NCBI RefSeq assembly: GCF_019890725.1
Contig: NZ_JAINZZ010000006.1
Span: 186,001-250,000, forward strand
Source: Actinacidiphila acidipaludis
GTDB lineage: Bacteria; Actinomycetota; Actinomycetes; Streptomycetales; Streptomycetaceae
DNA length: 64,000 nt
Reading direction: 5' to 3'
Shown in pieces: positions 1 to 7,511 of the stretch. Both the position numbers and the translations under genes were made by a program. The stretch's first letter is position 1, and each line of letters opens with the position of its first letter. The notes beneath the pieces were generated by a model that had not been told where the DNA came from, made no database searches, and saw only the letters and a program-made list of their open reading frames with translations.

Positions 1-86
1 CCATCACCGAGCTGGACGTCTTCTACGAGAAGGGCGCGCCCCGGACGCTGGGCGCGGACACCCTGGGCGTGGCCGTCTCGGCGTGA
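1..86 (+). CDS. 3' end of an unidentified gene
   Basis: Only the last 27 codons are inside the window, ending with TGA at 84-86. The frame starting at base 3 reads ITELDVFYEKGAP and ends LGVAVSA. Codon usage has the strong third-position G/C bias of the neighbouring genes, so it is almost certainly coding. The fragment is too short to assign a family. It converges on the minus-strand PEP-mutase-family gene, with about 40 bases between the two stops that hold several CCGCCGCTCA-like direct repeats and no clear terminator. Confidence 0.6.
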   Translation, partial: ITELDVFYEKGAPRTLGADTLGVAVSA

Positions 87-125
87 CGCGGCTCGTCCGC
101 CGCTCAGCCGCCGGTCATCCGCCAC

Positions 126-923
126 TCATCCGCCGCTCAGGGCCTGCACCTCCTCGTACGCCGCCACGGGCCCGGACGGCCGCCGCCCCGCCCGGACGTC
201 CAGGGCCGCGACGACCGCCGCTCCGAGGGCGCAGCGGAACAGCAGCGATCCGAGGCTGACCCGGGCGACACCCAGCGCGGCCAGCTCGGCGACGGACGGC
301 CCGGCGGGCGCGTAGAGGATGTTCAGCGGCAGGCCGACCGTGTCCACCAGGCCGGCGATCCGCTCCGGGTCGCTCAGCCCCGGCACGAACACCCCGTCGG
401 CACCCGCCTGTTGGTACGCGGCCAGGCGCGCCCCAGTCTCGTCCGGCCCCGCGGCTCCCAACCAGTACGTGTCCGTACGGGCGTTGACGAACAGGCCGGG
501 GACTGCGGCCTTCACCGCGGCGATCTTGGCGGCGTGCAGGGCGGCGGGGGCGAGGGTGCCGTCCGGGCGGCCGTCCTCCAGGTTGACGCCGACAGCACCG
601 GCCTCCACCAACTCCCCTGCGAGCGCCACCACTTCCTCGGGGTCGTCGCTGAACCCGCCCTCGATGTCGACGGACAGCAGTCCGACGCCCGCACCGAGCC
701 GCCGCGCCAGGGCCAGCGTCTCGGCCCGTGCGGCGCCTTCGCCGTCCCGCAGTCCGGCCGCGGCCGCGACGCCCAGACTCGTGGTCCCGATCGCCTCGAA
801 GCCCGCCGCGGCCAGGGCGGCGGCCGACGCGTGGTCCCAGGCGTTGGGAAGCAGCAGGGGGGTGCCGGGGCGGTGGTGCAGGGCGGCGAATTCCGCGGCC
901 GCGGCAGGACCGTTCGCGTTCAT
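126..923 (-). CDS. isocitrate lyase/PEP mutase family protein
   Basis: The predicted 265-residue protein looks like a member of the isocitrate lyase/phosphoenolpyruvate mutase superfamily, TIM-barrel enzymes that make or break C-C or C-P bonds next to a carboxylate using Mg2+. The segment LLSVDIEGGFSDDPEE matches the metal-binding D-x-E-x-G loop, and VNLEDG is the second conserved acidic motif. LLPNAWDHASA near the N-terminus is typical of the oxaloacetate-decarboxylase-like subgroup. ATG at 923 has GAAGGGGGA upstream and overlaps the stop of the P450-like gene (920-922) by four bases, so the two are translationally coupled. Substrate cannot be told from sequence. The reading frame stays open far upstream, but that extension is a shadow of the P450-like gene. 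Confidence 0.85.
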   Translation of the reverse strand: MNANGPAAAAEFAALHHRPGTPLLLPNAWDHASAAALAAAGFEAIGTTSLGVAAAAGLRDGEGAARAETLALARRLGAGVGLLSVDIEGGFSDDPEEVVALAGELVEAGAVGVNLEDGRPDGTLAPAALHAAKIAAVKAAVPGLFVNARTDTYWLGAAGPDETGARLAAYQQAGADGVFVPGLSDPERIAGLVDTVGLPLNILYAPAGPSVAELAALGVARVSLGSLLFRCALGAAVVAALDVRAGRRPSGPVAAYEEVQALSGG

Positions 924-2215
924 CGTGCTTCCCCCTTCGGCAGTCGGCCGACCGCGTCGGCGTAGTACGTCGATCCCTTGAGGTGGAAGGCGAGTTGGCG
1001 GAAGGTCCAGCCGCGGCCGGGGGAGCGGTCGAGCTGTTCCGGGGTGAGGGCGCCGAGGCGCTGCGACCACATCCGGGAGAGCCGGACGAGGCGGCTGCGG
1101 GCCTCGTCCAGGTCCTGGTCGGTGAAGGGAGCCAGGTCGGCCGGGGTCGTCGTGGCCGAGGCGTGCCAGTGGTCGGGCTCGGGCTCCTCCCCGGCGAGCC
1201 GGGCCTCCAACTCTGCCAGGTGGTCGAGGAGATGGTCGGCGACGCGGCGGATGGCCTTGTGCGGGGTGTACACCCGGTCCTCGCTCGGCACGGGCTCGCC
1301 GTCCCACGCGGTCCAGGTGGCGGCGACGTCCAGGACGTGCGCGACCATCCCGGTCACGACCTCCGCCGGGTCCCGCCCGTCGGTGACGGGAGCGTCCTCG
1401 GGGGCCTGCTCCTCCTCCAGGACGCCAGCGGCGATGGCGAGGGCGTGCGCGGCGCCCGGGCAGCGGCGCGGGGCGACGCCGAAGGTCAGCGGCGGGTGAT
1501 CGGCCGGCCGCGCCAGCGCCTCGGGGTCGCGGGTTGCCGCGGCGACGTCCAGCAGCACGAAGTCGCCCGCGGCGACGGCCAGCTCGCCGATCCGGGTGTC
1601 CCGCGCGGCCTGGCGGCGCATGGCGAGGACGGGCGGTTCGCGGCGCAGGGTCTCCTCGAGTACGGCCTCGACCGTGGGAGTGCCCGCGGGTGCTGAGGGG
1701 TGGCGGCGGGCGTGGGCGATGAGGGTCGCGGTGGCGTCGCACGCCTGGACCAGGAGGCCGATGCGGTTGGCGGCCTCCTCGTCGTCCGCGGTGCCCATGC
1801 GGGGCAGGAGCCAGGCGGTCGCCGCGTCCCCGTCCGCCACGGCGGTGGCGTCGGCTCCCCCGAAGTACGCGGGCGCGATCGCGAGGACTGCCTGGGCGGC
1901 GCCCTCGGGGTCCTCCACGCCGAGGCCTGCGGCCAGCACCCCGACCACGACCGCCCGCTCGTCCTGCCCGGGGGTCGCGGTGGCCCGGGCCGCGGCCGCC
2001 CGGAGCCGGGCCGGGTCCAGGCGGGCCAGGTCGCCCTCCACCAGGGCGCGGCGGCGAGTGTGCGCGGGGCCCGAGGAGAACCGGGCGACGGTTGCGCGTA
2101 GCCACTCGGCCGTGGCGGGCCGCGGGGCGCCGGTGGCGGGCAGAGGGACGAGGTCCGGGTTCCGCAGGGCGGCGTCTACGTCGGCGTAGCGGTCGAGGAC
2201 GTGCTCAGTCGTCAT
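920..2215 (-). CDS. cytochrome P450-like protein fused to a DinB/MDMPI-like domain
   Basis: 431 residues. The N-terminal part carries P450 hallmarks: an I-helix-like segment (QACDATATLIAHA, about 157-169), the ExxR motif (E188-R191) and a heme loop F245-G246 ending at Cys252 (RRCPGAAHALAIA). The heme Cys is about 100 residues closer to the N-terminus than in usual bacterial P450s, so the B-H helix region is strongly shortened. From about 265 the protein continues as a helical DinB/mycothiol-maleylpyruvate-isomerase-like module (HKAIRRVADHLLDHLAELEARL, residues 319-340, then WTFRQLAFHLKGS). ATG at 2215 is followed downstream by the coupled PEP-mutase-family gene. Whether heme is bound is uncertain; a regulatory or scaffold role is possible. 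The fusion is seen directly; function is unknown. Confidence 0.7.
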   Translation of the reverse strand: MTTEHVLDRYADVDAALRNPDLVPLPATGAPRPATAEWLRATVARFSSGPAHTRRRALVEGDLARLDPARLRAAAARATATPGQDERAVVVGVLAAGLGVEDPEGAAQAVLAIAPAYFGGADATAVADGDAATAWLLPRMGTADDEEAANRIGLLVQACDATATLIAHARRHPSAPAGTPTVEAVLEETLRREPPVLAMRRQAARDTRIGELAVAAGDFVLLDVAAATRDPEALARPADHPPLTFGVAPRRCPGAAHALAIAAGVLEEEQAPEDAPVTDGRDPAEVVTGMVAHVLDVAATWTAWDGEPVPSEDRVYTPHKAIRRVADHLLDHLAELEARLAGEEPEPDHWHASATTTPADLAPFTDQDLDEARSRLVRLSRMWSQRLGALTPEQLDRSPGRGWTFRQLAFHLKGSTYYADAVGRLPKGEAR

Positions 2216-2270
2216 ACGGCGACGCTATGGCCCTCATTCTTCGGGCTCGGCCGAACGGTGTGGCTTCCAG

Positions 2271-2936
2271 CCCGGTAGAGCGGTACGGATTCGGGGGTGC
2301 CCCCGGGTGCGCGTTCCCGACCTCCGCCGGGTGGGTGGCTTGTCGCGTTGGGGGCACCTCCCGGACGAAGTCTGGGGGACCTCGCGCCCCTGATCACGTG
2401 CCGTTTGCCCGCACGTTGGGGGCAGTCCGGAAGCGTCTCCTCGGACTTGTGCGTGAACGTTTTTACGAAGGGGCTGGGCGGGTGTGTGCACAAGTCCTTG
2501 CGGGGAGCGCTTCCTCCCCACCCCCTTGGTCGTTCATGGGGCCGCCTGGGCAGTACGGGGGTGCCCCGGTAACACCCCCTGCGGCCACTTTCACTGCCAG
2601 GGGGTGGGGAGGAAGCGATCCCCGCAGGAATGTGCATCCGCCCCGGTCAAGGTGTGGAAGAACCCGTCATGCACAGTCCGAGGAGACGCTTCCGGACTGC
2701 CCCCGACAGACGAACGAACGGCAAGCGATAACAGGGGCGCGGGGTCCCCCAGACTTCGTCCGGGAGGTGCCCCCAACGCGACAAGCCACGACGGCGCAGC
2801 AGACGGCAACGCACCGCAAGGGGCAGGACAAGCCCTGAAAGGGGCGCGGGGAACGGCGCGAGCAAGGGGCCACAGGGCGGAGAGCCGGGAATGCGCACCC
2901 GGGGGCACCCCGGAAGCCGTACCCCACTACCGGGCC
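2271..2936. repeat. long nested inverted repeat (copy A)
   Basis: The left part of this stretch is, arm by arm, the reverse complement of the right part. Outermost arms lie at about 2271-2317 and 2889-2935 (sharing GGGTGCCCCCGGGTGCGC). Middle arms are 2335-2460 and 2665-2789, over 100 bases each with few mismatches (both contain CACCTCCCGGACGAAGTCTG in opposite orientation). Inner arms are 2482-2525 and 2598-2640. Related partial copies occur at 30538-30750, 42785-42960, 49141-49200, 51017-51440 and 61093-61181. There is no open reading frame with a transposase character. It behaves like a non-coding intergenic repeat family, and its transcript could fold into a very long hairpin. Confidence 0.9.
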
Positions 2937-3519
2937 GGAGGCCCCCCGCAGCGGAAGCCTCGGGCGTGGCCGCGGCCGACGACGTGGGCGACGGCGCCGC
3001 ACTCGCAGGGCCGCCCGGTACCGCCGGCGACTGGGCCCGCGTCGCCGAGGGACGAGGCCGCACCGCCGGGGGAGAGACGACCGGCACCGTCGAGCGCGGC
3101 CGCGGCGAGACCACGTGACCGTGGTGACGGAACGGCCGCGCCAACTCCCCGCGCTGCGCCGCGACGGCGACCCCGCCGAGCGCCATCACCGCCGCGACCC
3201 CGCCGACCAGAGCCTTGACCGTCAGGCCACGGCGCCGCCCGGGCCATCCGCGCCGCCCACCGGTGTCGAAGGCCCGTGAGACCGAGGACGCCCGCGCCTC
3301 GCGGTACGCCGCCCGCGCGGCCTCCTCGTCCCCCTCCCGGACGTCCAACGGCCGCGAAGCCGCGTCCAGCAGCCGTGCCACGTTCACCACCGCGGCCCCC
3401 GCGGCATCCCGTGCCCCGGCATCGGTGCCGGACAACGCGCGCCCGTCCAGGAGACGTTCCGCGATCCCCGGGTCGGGCCACACCCCGCCGCCGCCCCGCG
3501 CACTCCGCAGCCGCCTCAT
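2647..3519 (-). CDS. membrane protein coupled to an ECF sigma factor; C-terminus read from repeat DNA
   Basis: 290 residues. It starts inside the stop of the ECF sigma gene (ATGA at 3516-3519), the usual position of a sigma-factor partner such as an anti-sigma factor. A soluble N-terminal region (about 1-100) is followed by one membrane segment, LVGGVAAVMALGGVAVAA (about 103-122), and a Pro/Ser/Ala-rich extracytoplasmic stretch. No ZAS zinc motif is visible, so an anti-sigma role is inferred from position only. From about residue 195 the reading frame enters the inverted repeat at 2271-2936, and the last ~95 residues (for example RWGHLPDEVWGTP) are simply translated repeat. The original stop has probably been lost or displaced by the repeat. 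Confidence 0.65.
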   Translation of the reverse strand: MRRLRSARGGGGVWPDPGIAERLLDGRALSGTDAGARDAAGAAVVNVARLLDAASRPLDVREGDEEAARAAYREARASSVSRAFDTGGRRGWPGRRRGLTVKALVGGVAAVMALGGVAVAAQRGELARPFRHHGHVVSPRPRSTVPVVSPPAVRPRPSATRAQSPAVPGGPASAAPSPTSSAAATPEASAAGGLRPGSGVRLPGCPRVRIPGSPPCGPLLAPFPAPLSGLVLPLAVRCRLLRRRGLSRWGHLPDEVWGTPRPCYRLPFVRLSGAVRKRLLGLCMTGSSTP

Positions 3520-4118
3520 CCCTCGCCCCTCCCCGCCTGCTCCCCCGCCGCGGCCAGCCGTTCCGACAGCCGCTTCAGACCGCGGTACGCGGCGGTCCGC
3601 ACGGCTCCGGGCCGCTTGCCCAGGACGCTCGCGGCCATGGGGGCGTTGAGCCCCAGCACCACGCGGAGCAGCACCGCCTCGGCCTGGTCCTGCGGGAGTT
3701 CGGCGATGAGGGCCAGCGCCTGCTGGGTGGACACGTTGTCCAGCGCCTCACCCGCGGAGTCCTGCGGCGTCACCGGCTCCGTCACGGTCTCGTCGAACGC
3801 CGCGGTGCGCGGCCGGGCCTTGATCCGCCGCATGTGGTCCATGGCCCTGTGGCGGGCGATGGCGGCCGCCCAGCCACGGAAGCCCTGCCCGTCGCCGCGG
3901 AACCCGTCGAGGTCCCGCACCACGTCGTGCCAGGTCTCGGACGCGACGTCGTCGGCGTCCTCGCCGACCAGCCCGCGCAGGTATCCCAGCAGCATCGGAT
4001 GGACCTCGCGGTAGACGACGCCGAACGCGTCCTCGTCGCCGTCCCGGGCCTGGGTGACCGCGTCGCCCAGTTCCCCGTCGTCCATCCTCGCGCGCCGGCG
4101 CACCTCCGCCTTGCTCAC
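3516..4118 (-). CDS. ECF RNA polymerase sigma factor
   Basis: 200-residue sigma-70 family factor with only regions 2 and 4. Region 2 spans about 30-95 (ADDVASETWHDVVRDL, then GWAAAIARHRAMDHMRR). Region 4 spans about 130-185 (IAELPQDQAEAVLLRVV, then ASVLGKRPGAVRTAAYRGLKRL as the -35-binding helix-turn-helix). The start is a GTG at 4118 with GAAGAGG upstream; an internal ATG 11 codons later is an alternative. It directs RNA polymerase to an unknown set of promoters. The coupled downstream membrane protein is the likely partner. Confidence 0.9.
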   Translation of the reverse strand: MSKAEVRRRARMDDGELGDAVTQARDGDEDAFGVVYREVHPMLLGYLRGLVGEDADDVASETWHDVVRDLDGFRGDGQGFRGWAAAIARHRAMDHMRRIKARPRTAAFDETVTEPVTPQDSAGEALDNVSTQQALALIAELPQDQAEAVLLRVVLGLNAPMAASVLGKRPGAVRTAAYRGLKRLSERLAAAGEQAGRGEG

Positions 4119-4243
4119 CGCACCTCTTCGTGCTCACCGACACATGCGACCGTGGCCCCCGCCCGGAAGCCGCGAACCCGCCTCCGGGGCCCGGCGATCC
4201 GGAACCGCCGCGCCCGGGAGGGAGGTCCGCACTCCCGCGGGCG

Positions 4244-4663
4244 TCACGACCGCGCCGACTCCGCCACCGTCAGGCAGAACGCCCGCAGGCTGTCCTGCGG
4301 CCCGTTCTCGTACCGCTGGACCGCTCGGCCGAGCGGGTTCCAGACCTGCCCGTCCGGGGTCCGCAGTCCGAAGGCCTGGCCGAATGTATCGCGCTGGTCG
4401 GCGTCGAAGACAACCCATGTCGCGCTCGTGGCCAGCACGAGGACCTGGCCCGCGTAGGCGCCGAAGCCCTGGAGCGCGGGCAGCACCGCCTCGATGGGCG
4501 GCTGTTCGCGCCGTATGTTGCCGATGACCCGGTCAACCGAGGCGAGGCTGCCGAGCGTGTAGTCGAGCCGGATCCCCGAGCCCTCCCGTACGACCGCGAC
4601 GATGTCCGCCGCGAGCCGGGCCGGGCTCGTGGCCGCAGGCCGGTCGGTCACCGCGTGTTCCAT
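4244..4663 (-). CDS. hypothetical protein
   Basis: 139 residues from the ATG at 4663, chosen because GGAGGG sits just upstream; the frame is open for 31 more codons but those lack a ribosome site. The protein reads as a compact soluble domain (DYTLGSLASVDRVIGNIR; ATWVVFDADQRDTFGQAFGLR; WNPLGRAVQRYENGPQDSLR). It has no signal peptide or membrane segment. I do not recognise a named family. The ending resembles immunity-like or DUF proteins that hold a conserved W-x-P-x-G motif, but this is not enough for a call. It lies alone between the sigma operon and a reductase gene transcribed the same way. Confidence 0.65.
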   Translation of the reverse strand: MEHAVTDRPAATSPARLAADIVAVVREGSGIRLDYTLGSLASVDRVIGNIRREQPPIEAVLPALQGFGAYAGQVLVLATSATWVVFDADQRDTFGQAFGLRTPDGQVWNPLGRAVQRYENGPQDSLRAFCLTVAESARS

Positions 4664-4856
4664 GCAGTCCCTCCGCTCGCTGTCCTTCGCTGACCGGTAC
4701 CGCGCGCGGATGCGCACGGCCCACAACGGGGGCGCAACGCGGCGGCAAAACGTCACACCAGGGGGAGCGATGGGGGTCCGGGAACGCGAGCGGCAGGTGC
4801 GTCCAGGCGGCAGGCGGCGGCCCTGGCCGCCGTCGAAAGCACCCGGGCGGGACGCC

Positions 4857-5411
4857 TCACCGGTGCCGGACGCCGTAGGTCAGGTAGGCGAACTGCCCGG
4901 AGCGTTCCACGCCGGTCAGTTCGAGGTCGGCGGACGTCAGCCGCCGGGGCAGGACCGGCGCGCCCGCGCCCAGGGTGACGGGCGCGACGCCGAGCACGAT
5001 CTCGTCCAGCAGGCCCTGATCGGCGAAGGCGCCGACGAGTTCACCGCCGCCGACGAGCCAGATCACGCGGTCCCCCGCTGCCTCGGCCATCGCGGCGTGC
5101 ACCGGTCGTACGTCCCCGCGGACGAAGGTGACGGCGGCGCCGGGGAGGACCGGCAGGTCCCGGTGGGTGAAGACCCAGCAGGGCGTACTGCCGTACCAGT
5201 CCTGCCACTTCTCCGGGTGCTCGGTCAACTTCTCGTGGTCCACGACCCACTCATAGGTCGTGGACCCCATCGCGAACGCGCCGACCGACGCGAAGAAGGG
5301 GGCGAACCGGTCGTCGCCGCCCTCGACGTCGAAGAGCCAGTCCAGGGAGTTGTCCGGGTCCGCGATGTGACCGTCGATCGTGGTGGCCGTGAAGTACGTC
5401 GTCCTCGCCAT
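4857..5411 (-). CDS. dihydrofolate reductase family (RibD C-terminal domain) protein
   Basis: 184 residues covering one RibD_C/DHFR-like domain. The N-terminus TTYFTATTIDGHIADPDNSLDWLF is the typical first strand and loop, GAFAMGSTTYEWV the second, and IWLVGGGELVGAFADQGLLDE the NADPH-binding GGG loop and helix. Stand-alone members of this family are common in Streptomyces and are presumed NADPH-dependent reductases of unknown substrate; they are not the folate enzyme itself. No operon partners; the gene upstream is the minus-strand rodlin transcribed away behind a hairpin. Confidence 0.9.
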   Translation of the reverse strand: MARTTYFTATTIDGHIADPDNSLDWLFDVEGGDDRFAPFFASVGAFAMGSTTYEWVVDHEKLTEHPEKWQDWYGSTPCWVFTHRDLPVLPGAAVTFVRGDVRPVHAAMAEAAGDRVIWLVGGGELVGAFADQGLLDEIVLGVAPVTLGAGAPVLPRRLTSADLELTGVERSGQFAYLTYGVRHR

Positions 5412-5475
5412 CGTTCCACCGTAGGCGGGACCTGTGACAACGGCCCGGCGCGGCGCGGCGGTGGTGAAACGCCGA

Positions 5476-5507
5476 CGGGCCGCCGGCCAGGATCGGCCGG
5501 CGGCCCG
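5476..5507 (-). terminator. hairpin downstream of first rodlin
   Basis: Perfect 13-bp GC stem CGGGCCGCCGGCC / GGCCGGCGGCCCG with a 6-base loop, 15 bases beyond the rodlin stop. It has no T-run, as is usual for Streptomyces terminators. Confidence 0.75.
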
Positions 5508-5522
5508 CTGGGGCGGGGTGCC

Positions 5523-5930
5523 TCAGTGGTTGGCAGCGCCGTTGCCGGACAGCACCGGGATGTTGTCCAGGATGTGCGAGGCCGGCTCGTCGCCCTTGAT
5601 CTGGCTGCTGTTCTCGTCGCACTGCTGGTTCTGCGGCGAGGACAGGACGTTGATGTCCTGGGCGGTGATCGGGATGAGGCCGATCAGCGAGCCCACGTTG
5701 GCCTTGACCGGCAGGCCGACGCACGGCTTGTTCAGGGTGCCCTGGACCAGACCGATCTCGGGGCTCTCGGTGCCGCTGGTCGCGGTGTTGCCGTACGCCT
5801 GCTCGGCGCCGTTGCCGTCCACCGTGGTGGTGCCCTCGTCGTTGCCGATGGCCATCGCCGGGGAGGCGGTGACGCCGACGGCGACGACCGAAGCGGCGAG
5901 AGCAGCACCGGCGAGCATCTTCTTGATCAT
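5523..5930 (-). CDS. rodlin
   Basis: 135 residues with a Sec signal peptide ending near AMA (about residue 27) and the rodlin pattern: a TTTVDGNGAEQAYGNTATSG-type segment, LVQGTLNKPC, a central ITAQDINVLSSPQNQQC and the C-terminal SHILDNIPVLSGNG. Rodlins are secreted proteins that, with chaplins, organise the rodlet layer of aerial hyphae and spores. ATG at 5930 follows AAGGGACAACA. It is paralogous to the rodlin at 8045-8455 (same motifs, same 14-bp element upstream), like the RdlA/RdlB pair of S. coelicolor. A sigma-BldN-like promoter is seen upstream at 5989-6016. Confidence 0.95.
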   Translation of the reverse strand: MIKKMLAGAALAASVVAVGVTASPAMAIGNDEGTTTVDGNGAEQAYGNTATSGTESPEIGLVQGTLNKPCVGLPVKANVGSLIGLIPITAQDINVLSSPQNQQCDENSSQIKGDEPASHILDNIPVLSGNGAANH

Positions 5931-5981
5931 TGTTGTCCCTTATTTGGTGCTTGGATGCACGGTTCGGAAGGTCTGGTGGAG

Positions 5982-6016
5982 CGATCTGATCAACCGCCCA
6001 CCCAGGGTTTGGTTCC
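5982..6016 (-). promoter_or_regulatory. sigma-BldN-like promoter and shared rodlin element
   Basis: Read on the minus strand: CGGAAC, a spacer of 16, then GGTTGA, close to the sigma-BldN consensus as I recall it (CGTAAC-N16-CGTTGA). The -10-like part belongs to GGTTGATCAGATCG (5982-5995), found again as GGTTGGTCAGATCG upstream of the second rodlin (8494-8507). Confidence 0.5.
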
Positions 6017-6086
6017 GCCTTTTCACCCCGACGGGCGAGGGCCGGACCTGCGGTGACGTCCGTGCCGGCAGGGGCCGGCGCCGGTG

Positions 6087-6485
6087 TCAGCCGCCGAGCG
6101 GGAGTCCGCCGAGCGGCAGCCCGCCGAGGGGCAGTCCGTTCAGCGGGAGGCCGCCCAGCAGCGAGGCGCCGGGCACGACCTGGCCGACCGCCGGCAGGGC
6201 GGTGCCGCGGGCGGTGTCGACCGCCTGCCCGACGAGCCCGTCGGGCTTGGCCTGCCCCTGCAGGCTGTCCGTGGTCCGGTCCGCCGACTGCAGCGCGTGG
6301 TCGAGGTGCGTGCCCTCGACCACCTTCTGCAGGGGCTGGGCGGCCAGGAGCTCGTCGACGCCGCCGTTGATGCTCGTGGGCATCATCGGTGTGGCCGCCG
6401 TGCTGTCGGCCGCGAAGGCGGGAGCCCCCACACCGACCGCGATCACGGAGCCCGCCACGGCCGCTGCCATCTTCGAGTACTTCAC
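6087..6485 (-). CDS. small secreted protein with C-terminal GLPLGG repeats
   Basis: 132 residues with a signal peptide (MKYSKMAAAVAGSVIAVGVG, cleavage near AFAA about 25). The mature protein has a helical stretch (DELLAAQPLQKVVEGTHLDH) and ends in four tandem copies of a five-residue GLPLG/N unit. There are no cysteines and no chaplin or rodlin domain. The signal sequence is nearly identical in style to that of the short chaplin at 7512-7757. It sits between a rodlin and the chaplins and has its own sigma-BldN-like promoter at 6540-6567, so it is probably co-expressed with the sheath proteins. Function unknown. ATG at 6485 follows AAGGGCGGCAAGTG. Confidence 0.8.
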   Translation of the reverse strand: MKYSKMAAAVAGSVIAVGVGAPAFAADSTAATPMMPTSINGGVDELLAAQPLQKVVEGTHLDHALQSADRTTDSLQGQAKPDGLVGQAVDTARGTALPAVGQVVPGASLLGGLPLNGLPLGGLPLGGLPLGG

Positions 6486-6539
6486 TTGCCGCCCTTTCGC
6501 TGGCTGACGCCGAATTTCCCCGGCGATCGTTCTCCGTGG

Positions 6540-6567
6540 ACAACGACCGCGGATTGCAACGGAAACG
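6540..6567 (-). promoter_or_regulatory. sigma-BldN-like promoter
   Basis: Minus strand: CGTTTC, exactly 16 bases, CGTTGT, located 55-82 bases upstream of the GLPLGG-repeat secreted protein. It matches the sigma-BldN consensus as I recall it at 9 of 12 positions. Confidence 0.45.
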
Positions 6568-6695
6568 TGGAGTAAACGGCGAACCGGACAATCACCCGAA
6601 CGGTGCGAATCGGCGCGCTATTGCTCGTACTAATCCGGTCGTTCGCCCATATACCGGGTGTCCTTTTCAGGTCCGCTTCAGGTCCGCTTCACTCG

Positions 6696-7385
6696 CTAGG
6701 AGCGGGCGTGGGCCGCGTGCCGGCGGTGCCTGCCGATCAGGGCGTGCGCGGGGCGCAGACCGCGCCGGTAGAGGATCGCGCCGCCCAGCAGCAGCGCCGC
6801 GCTGGTGGCGCCGGCCGCCCCGAGCTCGCTTCCGCTGAAGCCGGTGTCGGCCAGCGGCGGCGAACTGACCTGCACGCCGGGGGTGTCGGGGGCCGGGGTG
6901 TCCGGGGTGCCGGTGGCCGGCGGCGCGGGCTGCGGGGTGTCCGCCACAGGCACCTGCTCCCCGTGGGCGCAGTGGTCGCCGAACGCCGGGTCGAGCAGCG
7001 CGACGACGTCCACGGTGTTGCCGCACACGTTCACCGGCGCGTGCACCGGGATCTGCACGTCGTTGCCGGACAGCACGCCGGGGGAACCGTGCGCGTCTCC
7101 GTGCGCGGCGGCCCCGGAGTGCCCGGAACGGGCGTGCGAGGACGAGGTGGTGGCACAGGAGTCGCCGAACGCGGGGTTGAGTGCCCCGACCGCGTCGACG
7201 CTGTTGCCGCAGACGTTCACCGGAACGTCCACCGGTGCCGAGATGCTGTTCCCCGACAGCACGCCGGGCGACCCCGCCGCGGTGCCGTCGGCGTCGGAGT
7301 CGGCGCTCGCCCAGCCGCCGGTCGCGGCGAGGAGGCTGCCCGCGGCAGCGGCGGTGAGCAGGCTACGGCTCAGGATCTGTCGCAT
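6696..7385 (-). CDS. long chaplin with sortase signal (ChpA/B/C type)
   Basis: 229 residues: signal peptide to about residue 28, two chaplin domains (about 38-77 with Cys59/Cys77 and 100-139 with Cys121/Cys139), a Pro/Thr-rich spacer, the sortase motif LADTG (178-182), a membrane segment (about 188-206) and an Arg-rich tail. Long chaplins are covalently attached to peptidoglycan by class E sortases and anchor amyloid fibres of short chaplins on aerial hyphae. Start is ATG at 7385. The short chaplin gene is 126 bases upstream on the same strand, separated by a hairpin. The 23-residue tail after the membrane segment is longer and more basic than usual. Confidence 0.95.
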   Translation of the reverse strand: MRQILSRSLLTAAAAGSLLAATGGWASADSDADGTAAGSPGVLSGNSISAPVDVPVNVCGNSVDAVGALNPAFGDSCATTSSSHARSGHSGAAAHGDAHGSPGVLSGNDVQIPVHAPVNVCGNTVDVVALLDPAFGDHCAHGEQVPVADTPQPAPPATGTPDTPAPDTPGVQVSSPPLADTGFSGSELGAAGATSAALLLGGAILYRRGLRPAHALIGRHRRHAAHARS

Positions 7386-7434
7386 CGGTCGAACTTTCTC
7401 CGCTTCGTTGATCAGGCCGGGGGTGTCCCGATGG

Positions 7435-7475
7435 GCGCCGCCCCGGGGCGCGGGGACGCGCTCCCGGGGCGGCGC
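7435..7475 (-). terminator. hairpin downstream of short chaplin
   Basis: A 13-bp perfect GC stem (GCGCCGCCCCGGG / CCCGGGGCGGCGC) with a 15-base loop, between the short chaplin stop and the long chaplin start. Confidence 0.7.
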
Positions 7476-7511
7476 TCGCGCAGGGCCGGCAGGCCCCGCG
7501 CATCCGTTCGG

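Noticed and set aside
2212..3002. Several frames in the copy-A repeat that could be read as small proteins
   Set aside because: They are translations of the inverted repeat on either strand and recur wherever the repeat occurs.
3276..4457. Long plus-strand frame opposite the ECF sigma operon
   Set aside because: Antisense frame produced by high GC; the minus-strand sigma factor has clear conserved regions.
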